From NCBI GenBank assembly GCA_002633025.1, contig NMRB01000012.1:566142-630141 (forward strand): DNA of 64,000 nucleotides, in the 5' to 3' direction. Position numbers and translations under genes: made by a program. This stretch comes from Notospermus geniculatus (lineage: Eukaryota; Nemertea; Pilidiophora; Heteronemertea; Lineidae). Numbering within the stretch: the stretch's first letter is position 1; each line of letters begins with the position of its first letter. Below, piece after piece: positions 54,980-64,000 of this stretch. The notes beneath the pieces were generated by a model. That model did not search any database. It was not told the origin of the DNA and saw only the letters and a list, made by a program, of their open reading frames with translations.

Positions 54980-55908
54980 TTTCGTCGATGATATTGTCAG
55001 GTTGGTGATTCGCGCTTTCGGTTGCAAAACATTTATGTAGAGTTGCCAAACCCGTGGGCCAATTTATCCTCTCTCGTAACTAGGTCAAGGCAATCAACCA
55101 ATCCAGTGCCAACGTTCCTGGAACTACTGGGACACGATCTGCTCCCTGGCCTAATTGACGTTTCGTGAGCTCTGTGACTGAAGACCCGAAAAACATGTTT
55201 TGATGTGGTTATGTTTTGATAGATTTTAAGTTCGTCAACATGCCTGACTAATGATGTTATTGTCGATGAACGGTCAATTCGAGACACGTTTACACACCAA
55301 AAATAGGCCCTAATATTTTTTATCACTCGGTATTTGTGAATTTGCCATCATTTGCACTGGGCACTGCACAAGTTACTAGTACCCTACTGCTGTGATCTTT
55401 TAGTTTACACATCTTAGGGCTATATGATATCCTTCTTCACAAAGGTAGGCTATTTCACTACACTAGCCATCAAGCTGGGGGTGAAGAACTAAAGGAAGGA
55501 CGTTTACGTTAAATGACTTAGGTTCCCAGTGTCAAGAATGCTACGTGCTAGAGTAAGCGTTTATCACCACCATTGTCATCTCGAACGATGTCAGGGTCAG
55601 TTGGCCAAGTGGTTGTGTGGTCATCATCACACCTCCGGCACACCCCCAGACAATCACGAATCAGACTTCGAGTTCGATCATTTTTGGTCATGTGGTAGGC
55701 CTATATGGTAAACACTCGAGGCATATCTCTATTCCAATTTGATTTCATGAGGTTTTTGACATTATCGTTGTTATCTCTTAATGCTATCATTATTGTTCTC
55801 ATTGGTGGTAAACCAAGGTCCTTCATTACAACTGCCTTTTTCGCACTTCTTTGTTTATGAAAATAAGGGGAACTTTGTTGTTAATCCCTGCTATATAATA
55901 GGCTTTTG

Positions 55909-56319
55909 TCATACATCAAGGTAAACCTCACGCAGATCACAAGCATTTTGGAAAACAAAAATTTATGGGTGATTTTGGAAACTGATCACCTCTGCACCCA
56001 GCTGTGTTCATTCGAATGCCGTGTCGATATTCCGCTGCTTCTCTCAAAAGGAGAAACGCTAGTCTCGACAGGTAAAAATGAAAAACTACTCTTTGGTGGC
56101 AATGATGAAACTTTCTTACCTGCCGAATGTCATTCTCTAATTAGAGGCAAGTTCACGCAGACACTTGACTTTACCCACCAAGAGCTCTGGGAATTGAATG
56201 GAATGATTGAAGTTTACTGCTCATCACCATTAAATCATGTTATCTTGTCATTCCGTGTCAATGAATTGATAACCAGAGGGCATGTGGTTCAAAGGGAAAT
56301 TAAAGGAAAGATAAAGTGA
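55909..56319 (+). CDS. Unrecognised open frame, about 137 codons
   Basis: The frame lacks an ATG near its start and ends with TGA at 56317. The translation is not low in complexity and has paired cysteines (HLCTQLCSFECRVD, ECHSL, VYCSSP) with alternating hydrophobic residues, as in a beta-sandwich exon. No family recognised; it may be a decayed exon or a chance frame. Confidence 0.2.
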   Translation, partial: SYIKVNLTQITSILENKNLWVILETDHLCTQLCSFECRVDIPLLLSKGETLVSTGKNEKLLFGGNDETFLPAECHSLIRGKFTQTLDFTHQELWELNGMIEVYCSSPLNHVILSFRVNELITRGHVVQREIKGKIK

Positions 56320-56580
56320 ATCTGATTACAAAGACGCGAACTGACTTTGCAAGTGGTTGGACGTCATTTCGGTGTGTCTCCACTGAATGCCAGAGGTTAA
56401 ATACGGTGGCGCCACCAAGAATGCCGGTAGTCTATCATGTTGTGGAGGTACACCGGGTTGCATTTCTACCGGCACGCCGCGGCGCTGAGGGTGTTTTTAT
56501 TCAATGCAGCTCAATCACAAAAGGCTGAACAATGTCATCATAATATTGTATCATGCAAGTCGTTCAGAAACAGTCTCATA

Positions 56581-56729
56581 GGGAGGTTTAGAAATCAAAC
56601 AATAAACGTAAACGTTAACCACAACGTTATTTTTGTACCGAAAATGCAATATAAAATATGGTTAATGTGTAGTATGAAAAATAACGTTGTCGTAAAGTTC
56701 ACGTTTATCGTTTGATTTAGTAACCTCCC
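56581..56729. mobile_element. 149-bp palindromic element, copy 2
   Basis: Same length and sequence family as 50101-50249, with ends GGGAGGTTTAGAAATCAAAC and GTTTGATTTAGTAACCTCCC. Confidence 0.75.
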
Positions 56730-57212
56730 AAATATCAAATCGTAGACGATCGTCATCGAGATCCGACCTCGTGACAACACTTGCGGATGATTGCAGTCGA
56801 CGGATGTGTCGCCGTGGGACTCAACGCCATCCTATCCTATTTCCCTTGGCTTGTTGACAATCTACCTCAATCATTGCAAACCCGCATTCCTTACGATATT
56901 TTTTAATAAAATTACAGGGATGTGGCGTCGTTGCTTTCAGCATGTGACATATGTTTTGGCAGCAGTTTGCTGGAAGTCATAGTGCAAATATTAGTTCGGT
57001 GGCTGTGCGCCAATTCGAAACGGTCAAGGCAATGGCAATTTAGGCCTACGGTATAGTAAAAAGTACGACGTCAGTCATCAGAGAAGTATTAAAAAAGCGT
57101 TCAGCAGCTGAAAAAAGTAGGCCTACGTTCATTCGCAATTGTCGTTGAAGATCATTGATTATCATTCATCATTAGCAAAATTCATCATATCTCTAGTGAG
57201 ATTTACGTAGCC

Positions 57213-57329
57213 TAATGCGGGTGATCCGACGAGTTTACGATCAGTTTGCGATTACTTTCGTGGACTAGTCGTAAACTAATCGCAAACTGATCGTAAACTC
57301 GTCGTAAAGTCGGTGGATCACCCGCATTA
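57213..57329. mobile_element. 117-bp inverted-repeat element
   Basis: TAATGCGGGTGATCCGACGA and TCGGTGGATCACCCGCATTA are inverted ends, continuing through GTTTACGATCAGTTTGCGAT. The outermost TA on each side could be a TA target duplication of a Tc1/mariner-type MITE. Confidence 0.7.
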
Positions 57330-58100
57330 CTTGATGTAACCCCTTTAACAACTTTTTCGTTTGACTTTTTGACAAAATGTGAGCTGTCGAATTCTGTTAT
57401 CGTCAATCTGTGGTTTGATAAGGATTGTTGATTCTGGCCAACATTGAGCAAACGATACGATAAGGACAGCCATTGACGTCATATTGACGTCATCAAGAAC
57501 TTATATCAACATCACGAAGCATAGGCCTAGTTTCTGGCAAAGTTTTAGAATATCTAGTTCTTGACCCGATCATAAGATCAACGGAAAAAAGAATCGTGCC
57601 TCTAGGCTGCCGGCCAAAATATGAGAGGGCGACCCCAAGGATGACACGTGCAACCGTGAGCGTTCATCGACAAATCGTCATCTCCATGGGTGTCAGAGCT
57701 TTCCGATGTGTCCATTTCAATGGGAACACTGAAACCCAGTATAAAAGAAATGGAAGACCGAGGAAAAGTCCGAGTTGCAATAGTCTGCTTTTCCTTGGGG
57801 ACAAACGAAACAATTTTTTTCACCTGGCTTGGTCGGAATCACCTTCATCTTACGTCCCCTTTAATGTCGTAAATTAATGCTACACTGAGCGGATTGTGGT
57901 TTCGCAGTTCACAAGCCAGCGCGCCAAATGGCCGATTTCGCGCCGAATGTTTATGATGGGACGCCGCGGCATGCGTCCGGAGCATTGTTTACTGACGTCA
58001 CGCTACGTCATTCCTTCGACCAAGCCCGATGACGTGAACGTGGATGATACCGGTACCGTACGTTTCTCATTGAATAAAGGAAGAATTCACCGGCATAAAA

Positions 58101-60567
58101 ATGAAAATAGTTTCAAGTCTGTTGCAGAATATTCACCTCGATCGGACATACAGCCTCCTGACCGCTAGAAATGTGCAGGTTTTGCTTGAAGTCTTCAAAC
58201 TTTTGGATATTCATGGAGACATGACTCTGAATGGTCAGTAGGCCTACCTATCGTCACGTTTTGACGTCAACTTGCGGACATTCACATTCACGTTGTTTGG
58301 CGGGTTGACTTTCCAAGGCCGAACAGCTGACAAAACGGATCACGAAAACACCTAAGCCTATGGTGATTGCAACAGGCTAGGCTGGGCTAATGAATCTTTC
58401 TTCTCATTGCAGATATCCAGTTTCTTGCCTTCATGAACCACATGACCGACGTGTTCAGCATCAAACAAATCTACAAGGCTTTCGACGTCTTTGACGTTGA
58501 CGGGTCAGGAGGTGTTGACTTTGACGAATTCTACTTATTCTGTTGCATATTGATTGCCATAAAGGTGAGGTAGGCCTATGCGATTTCTTGGAAGATAAGA
58601 CGAAAATTTGCTTTTTTTATCTTCAAAGATTGGAACACACGCCAGGCGCGGATATTTAGGGGGGGGACGCACGCGGCGCACGCCCTCCCCCTTAAATCCG
58701 CACACCAGTGTTTTTTCAGTAACTGAATTTTAGCTTTGGCATCGGACTTTCTCAACCTCAGATGTCGGGAAATCGCGTCTCAGCGATTCTAATTTTCAAA
58801 ATTTTCCTGCGGGTGGACCACCAGACCCCCGCCACGTGCCAACTCCGCCAAAGGCCGAAGCGCGAGGCCAGTGGCCTCTATCTTCTCTACCTTCTTCCAC
58901 CCCTCGAGAAAATCCTGGATCAGCCCCTGCGTTATAAGTCGTTCTCGGGGTCTTGATGCTTCTTTTTTTGAATACGGTTACCTTCCTGCATGTTGTTAAC
59001 TGTGTTGATGCTTCTTTTAAAAGTATGTATGTCAAATTTTGGAACGTGTTTGTTCGCTGTCGTGTGGGCTGCCGTCAGTCAGTATTAAAATTGCAATTTT
59101 CATTGGTTTTATATCATCAGAAGACGGTTTTCCAAGCACCGACGGGACCTAGATTTGCGTTCCGAAATGCCAGGAAATCGCGTTTCAGGGCTTCTAGATT
59201 TCAAAATTTTCTGGGGGAGGCCCCCCAGACCCCCCGCTGAAGACGCGCTTGCGGCGCGTGTGGCGACGGCTTCGCCGCCGCCGATAACTGCGTCCCCCCT
59301 TTCGTCAAATCCTGGATCCGCCCCTGCACGCTATACACTGCTAAGTGCTATCAAATGAAAATGGGTGTGATCATACTCATTAGGCCTACTCATTGTGATG
59401 TCGGAGTACTGCTGATCGACAAATTCCCATAGAAAGAAGAACTTGGAACTGCTATAGTATAGTTGGTAGTTTGGTTGTGGTTTCGGTTTACATTTCACAA
59501 GAAACAAATTTTATCTTCATCCCTTGGATCTGCGCCAAGATCCATAGGTCTGCTCTATCCCAACACTTCTGGGCGGGCTTCTGGGTTGGGATCTTTTTTG
59601 CAATGCTAATTAGAGTTTGTTTACAGCATGGGGGAACGTTTAGGAACCATACCGTACCTACGACCGTGACAATTTCCCGGGGAAATTTCTCACTAGCCTC
59701 TTCACCTCTTTTCTATTCTAGGATGGTGAGGAGAAGCAGTTTATCTACCGACACTCAAGGACAGTGTTTGACCTGATGGACGAAGACGGTTCAAACACGA
59801 TATCCGGCGAGGAGTTTGAAAATTATGGATTCCTCTTCAACTTCCATGGGACTGCCGTGAGAAGAATCTTCAATGAGTTTGACGTATCTGGAGACCAGGT
59901 GCGCCAACCGTTCTGGGGGACCTCACATATAAGTCAAAGCAGGCTATCTATGGTCTACCTCTCTAGCTCGGTGAACCCGAGTCGGGCGGGAGGAGAGCCG
60001 AGACCACGTGCGTGCCATTTCGAAATGGACCCTTTCACCCCGCGTATAGAAGTTTTGAGTTCGTTAAAATGGGATCAGTTTCTACCAGTTTTGAACATAC
60101 TCGACAGGAAAGTTGTAAAAATAAAAGCGTGTTGAACTGAATAATAACAGACAACGATGACCGACACCATAGGCCTACGGCCAAAACCGCACCCCCAGTC
60201 CCAAACACCGACACGCCCGTTCATGTTTCTTTGGTAACGCACCACCTCTCAGTCTCTTGTCAAGAATCTTTCATTAACTTGATGATACTGCTTACCATCA
60301 TTGTTTCAGGAACTAGATTACAAGGAGTTCAAAATGTTTGCCATGGCATGCATTGATAAACAAGTGGAACTTGAGAAAGAAAGGGAGGAGAAACAGGCAA
60401 GGAAAGATGAGAGGACCATGTTGAAGGAGAAAGAGAAATGCCTGAAAGATATGAAGACAACAGGACAGATCTCAGAGGAGGAGTACACCACGGTGATGGA
60501 AGAGGCCGGTTCCGACCTGCAGATGTTGGGAGAGCGGAAATGTTACAACTATTGTACCATCCTGTGA
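58101..60567 (+). CDS. EFCAB9: EFCAB9 homologue, EF-hand subunit of the CatSper complex
   Basis: Exons 58101-58233, 58413-58564, 59722-59898 and 60310-60567 join in phase to 239 residues. The opening HLDRTYSLLTARNVQVLLEV and the exon-3 start EKQFIYRHSRTVFDLMDEDG match the order and spacing of EFCAB9. Three canonical EF-hand loops are visible: DVDGSGGVDFDE (72-83), DEDGSNTISGEE (115-126) and DVSGDQELDYKE (149-160). A charged helical tail from about residue 170 ends in CTIL. In mammals EFCAB9 binds CATSPERZ and confers pH-dependent calcium sensing on the sperm CatSper channel. The same job in sperm is inferred here. The 1.2-kb second intron holds two copies of a GC-rich repeat. The start is the first ATG of the exon. 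Confidence 0.88.
58758..58935. mobile_element. GC-rich dispersed repeat, copy 1
   Basis: Contains GGAAATCGCGTCTCAG, TTCAAAATTTTCCTGCGGG and, at the end, AAATCCTGGATCAGCCCCTG. It is the same family as 59150-59330. Lies in intron 2 of EFCAB9. Confidence 0.55.
59150..59330. mobile_element. GC-rich dispersed repeat, copy 2
   Basis: Contains GGAAATCGCGTTTCAGG, GGGGGAGGCCCCCCAG and AAATCCTGGATCCGCCCCTG. Related to copy 1 and to the GC-rich tract at 6230-6400. Confidence 0.55.
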
Positions 60568-60573
60568 TGATTC

Positions 60574-60579
60574 AATAAA
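60574..60579 (+). terminator. Polyadenylation signal AATAAA of EFCAB9
   Basis: AATAAA begins seven bases after the stop codon, implying a very short 3' UTR, or a further signal downstream. Confidence 0.5.
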
Positions 60580-61681
60580 ACTGATCAACCTCATTCCCTG
60601 GGTCTTCGTCCAGCAACCTCGGTCTAGCCCTGGGGACAAGGTTGGGAACTGATGTGGTTTGAAGCTGGAAGTGAAAGCAAGTGACTCAATTGTTTGGTCG
60701 TTCAGCCAATTACTCAATGTTCATTTGACATGCATGAATAAAAACGATTTTGTTGGGTCCAGAATTCAATGGTCAATCAATGAGAAGGACAGACACTCTT
60801 AGTTTCTCACTCACAATGCATTAAGAAACTGAAATAGACAATCTTACACAAAATGTGAACTTTCCTGTAACATAGGACATCAAAGTGCTTCTTCAAAATC
60901 AAATGCATCAAGAATGTATACTGAAATAGAGAAGGTTACAGACGAAATATATGTATGCGAACTTCCCTGCAAAAACAACATATTGTTCTGAATATGGAAA
61001 TTCTTTAACCATTAACATGAATATCATTAAAGGAGGACATGAATGAAAACTCGGAAACATCTGGTGTGGTAAAATTTATTATACATGTACATGTACATAC
61101 AATATATCTTATTTACAGAAATGATCGAGTTTTTTTCTTTTTGTCAAGTGCAGGTGGCTATGATAAGAGTGGATTTCAAGCTTCCAGCATCGAAAAACAT
61201 GCACTCAGTCTGCCTTGAAATCAGCTCTTTCTCTGGCTTTAGAGAAATGGAAATGAAGAGGCAATCTTGTCAAATGATAAAAGGTTAGATTTTGCAACTA
61301 AAAACCCACCTGGGTCTAAGGATTATGTATACATAAACATGTGCAAAACACATATAAAGCAAAGTATCACACACAAGGCATAATTGACGGACTGACTCCT
61401 GGACGGAGAAGCATTTATCAGCCTTACACTGAAGTCAGGTACCGGTAGACTCTGTCAACGGATGCTTATGGAGTCCCCTTAAAAGTTGATTTCAATAGAT
61501 ATCTACAAATGTACACAATCTTATGATCAAGAGATGGTTGAGAAAAAAGACAACCACAAAAGCACTCCCAATTGAAAGGGATAATATCACAATGTTGGGA
61601 CTAAAGCATTCAGCAACTACACTGGTCAAATTGAACAAAAAAAATCAGCCTCTGGTGCTTATTAGTGAAACAAATTTTTTC
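60580..61681. other. Between converging genes; 3' UTR sequence
   Basis: No coding exon recognised. It should contain the 3' UTR of the minus-strand gene that ends at 61682. AT-rich, without notable inverted repeats. Confidence 0.4.
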
Positions 61682-62587
61682 TCATGACACAGTCAGCTCT
61701 GTTTGGCTTGTGTCTGTGTTGGGAATCATGGGCAACTGAGGTCGAATTCCACCATTCTCATCAATATCTGCTTGGGTGAGGAAAGTCGCATCGTCTGGAT
61801 CATCGATTTTCCTGGAAGATAGAGAGAGATCCTTTGAGTCAAATGAGTACCGTAATTAGTTTGACCGTGACTTCCAACTTACAAGATCTAGGTAAGTGGG
61901 AATCCCGAGGAGGTGTGCCAGAACGTGCCATTTTGGAAGAGTTCCATCTCTTCTTGGCCTGGTATTTTGACCAACTGAAGATTCATGCCAAGAGATAAGA
62001 AATTACACAACAAAAAAAAAGACAATGAAGTAGACCTGTTTAACCTGTTGAGGACTGAAACCTATTAGAAATTCCCATATAAAACTCTACACAAGTAGGC
62101 CTACTCATGTGTTCAAGAGGATAATTGTTGCTGATGTAAAGTGTGCCATCCATACGAAAGACATGTGCCACAAATACCTAGACGACAGCCTACACATTAC
62201 TCTTTGAATACATAAAATCAATAAGAGCTTTCTTAGAAATCTAATGCATCTCTTCCCCCACACAACCAAGATGTTCACCAAATACATGCTTTGTATTGAA
62301 ATAGCATACCTTTTCAATACGCCATTGTCTTCTGATGTTCCGTATATTGGCAAAGTGTCGGGATATCTTGAGTGATATCCCAATGGCTAGAGATTTCATG
62401 ATCTTTCGTGACTTACCCTTCGCCGTGTTCAATACTTGTTAGTTGTTGCTTCGGTTGTATAGGCGGTAGTGCTGGGAACTTCTGTGTATCTTTGGCACCA
62501 TTCATTTTTGCAAACAGGTATCGTAAAACTCTTTCCTTTTGTTCCCATGTCAGGTCTGCTATATCCACTTTGCCCGAGAGATCAATC
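61682..62587 (-). CDS. 3' exons of a ciliary-type protein resembling BBOF1 (partial)
   Basis: Likely exons: 62587-62417 (IDLSGKVDIADLTWEQ then KERVLRYLFAKMNG and PALPPIQPKQQLTS), possibly 62366-62310, then 61974-61883 (NGTLPKWHVL reading in one frame) and the last exon 61811-61682 (IDDPDDATFLTQADIDENGG to TELTVS and TGA). The WEQKERVLRYLFAKMNG stretch recalls basal body-orientation factor 1, a coiled-coil protein of motile cilia; this is from memory and unverified. The 57-base exon does not give a consistent phase with its neighbours, so the exon chain is incomplete or wrong there. In this copy four extra bases (CTAG) lie just before the donor at 61883 and would shift the frame into the last exon; the second copy lacks them. 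The upstream part of the gene lies beyond 64000. Confidence 0.5.
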
Positions 62588-62680
62588 CTGTAAGAGAAGA
62601 GCAACAAAGTAAAGTAATGTTGTTCATTTTCTAAAGACAAAGGTAAATGATAAAAGCTTCTATTCTCTCACTTAAGACAN

Positions 62681-63485
62681 GTGAGGAAAGTCGCATCGTC
62701 TGGATCATCGATTTTCCTGGAAGATAGAGAGAGATCCTTTGAGTCAAATGAGTACCGTAGTTTAGTTTGACCGTGACTTCCAACTTACAAGATGTAAGTG
62801 GGAATCCCGAGGAGGCGTGCCAGAACATGCCATTTTGGAAGAGTTCCATTTCTTCTTGGCCTGGTATTTTGACCAACTGAAGACCATGCCAAGAGATAAG
62901 AAATTACACAACAAAAAAAAGACAATGAAGTAGGCCTGTTTAACCTGTTGAGGACTGAAACCTATTAGAAATTCCCATATAAAACTCTACACAAGTAGGC
63001 CTACTCATGTGTTCAAGAGGATAATTGTTGCTGATGTAAAGTGCCATCCATACGAAAGACATGTGCCACAAATACCTAGATGACAGCCCACACATTACTC
63101 TTTGAATACATAAAATCAATAAGATCTTTCTTAGAAATCTAATGCATCTCTTCCCCCACACAACCAAGATATTCACCAAATACATGCTTTGTATTGAAAT
63201 AGCATACCTTTTCAATACGCCATTGTCTTCTGATGTTCCGTATATTGGCAAAGTGTCGGGATATCTTGAGTGATATCCCAATGGCTAGAGATTTCATGAT
63301 CTTTCGTGACTTACCCTTCGCCGTGTTCAATACTTGTTAGCTGTTGCTTCGGTTGTATAGGCGGTAGTGCTGGGAACTTCTGTGTATCTTTGGCACCATT
63401 CATTTTTGCAAACAGGTATCGTAAAACTCTTTCCTTTTGTTCCCATGTCAGGTCTGCTATATCCACTTTGCCTGAGAGATCAATC
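62681..63485 (-). CDS. Second copy of the same 3' exons, truncated at the N
   Basis: Exons 63485-63315, 63264-63208, 62876-62789 and the first 36 bases of the last exon (62716-62681) repeat 61682-62587 almost base for base. The copy is cut exactly at the N at 62680, inside the last exon. The sequence after 63575 continues past the point where the first copy stops at 62679. This is what two overlapping, unmerged contig ends look like, so there is probably one gene. In this copy the 62876-62789 exon joins the last exon in an open frame (GIPTYILKIDDPDD). Confidence 0.6.
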
Positions 63486-64000
63486 CTGTAAGAGAAGAGC
63501 AACAAAGTAAAGTAATGTTGTTCATTTTCTAAAGACAAAGGTAAATGATAAAAGCTTCTATTCTCTCACTTAAGACACTTGCCCTTCCATCCAGTGCTAG
63601 GGCCAATTTTGTCAAAAATGAAAATGTAGTACAAGTATGCACAAAAGCTTGAAAGGCACCTGAAAATCATCACAATGGTAGGAAAGCTCCCAATGAGCAC
63701 TTTCCATTGAATATCTATGTGACAGAATTTCTGTAGGATTTCAGGATTTGTTGAATGCTATGTCCTGTGTGCACAGGACTGTGTGTGGGTTTAAAAAAAA
63801 TGTATGACCAATAATCACAAGAATCTACGATCCAGATGGTGGGAGTTTGGGAAAAAGAATAAAAATGTAACAATGATTATGGTGTGATAACAGTAAGGCA
63901 TGCAGTGTTGATAATGTTGTATTAAAAACTGAGGTGTGAAGAAAAAAGGTACAACCAGTACAAGGAAGTTAAAATTATCAAACTCATTCTTTCGCGCGTG
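63486..64000. other. Intron of the BBOF1-like gene; nothing further seen
   Basis: AT-rich sequence without recognisable exons up to the window edge. Confidence 0.35.

Larger units (their letters stand above)
54980..58100. other. Intergenic between sushi gene and EFCAB9
   Basis: The sushi gene (minus) and EFCAB9 (plus) are divergent, so both promoters lie here. I see two inverted-repeat elements (56581, 57213) and one longer unrecognised frame (55909-56319). No CpG-dense core promoter stands out. Confidence 0.4.

Overview
The window is animal nuclear DNA. Short exons sit in long introns with GT/AG borders, many short transposon relics are present, and the motifs TAGGCCTAC and ACATGTACATG recur throughout. 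These features, together with an EFCAB9 (CatSper-complex) gene, a sushi-domain gene and a GT31 glycosyltransferase, suggest a marine deuterostome, most likely an echinoderm such as a sea urchin. Species is an inference. Two long N runs (20306-20762, 51042-51143) and several single Ns mark a draft assembly. At least one single N (62680) sits between two overlapping near-identical contig ends, so some duplications may be unmerged alleles.

Layout. Positions 1-173 (minus) hold the start of a secreted or membrane protein that runs off the left edge. Positions 2331-10868 are two near-copies (A and B) of a gene-poor block ending in a 49-bp minisatellite. From about 8660 to 34945 there are two tandem units, each holding spacer, minisatellite and one minus-strand gene. 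The two genes (22691 to 13396 and 34823 to 26447) encode paralogous PH-domain proteins. I could assemble ten coding exons for the second with consistent splice phases. Each protein has an N-terminal PH domain, a proline-rich linker, GYPQQ repeats, an evectin (PLEKHB)-like VIVQD...ALAAG segment, a short hydrophobic stretch, a Trp-Gly run, and a Gly/Asp-rich or Cys-rich tail. Each gene has two phase-matched candidate last exons. In the first gene one of these is broken, and both 3' ends carry a fragment resembling the 5' end of U2 snRNA.

Positions 34946-43252 are mostly repeats: a 0.9-kb foldback element, tandem blocks and a possible first exon at 37993. Then follow a single-exon GT31 beta-1,3-galactosyltransferase-like gene with one frameshift (43253-44358, plus), a secreted three-sushi protein in four exons (54979 to 46928, minus), a complete four-exon EFCAB9 homologue (58101-60567, plus), and the 3' exons of a ciliary-type gene resembling BBOF1 (minus, 61682 onward) that is duplicated across the N at 62680.

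No operon-like logic links these genes. EFCAB9 and the BBOF1-like gene are both flagellum/cilium genes and lie next to each other with converging 3' ends. The most unusual content is the PH/Gly-Cys-tail gene pair. The dense set of small inverted-repeat transposons is also notable, because the paralogous blocks supply empty sites that show insertions and target duplications directly.
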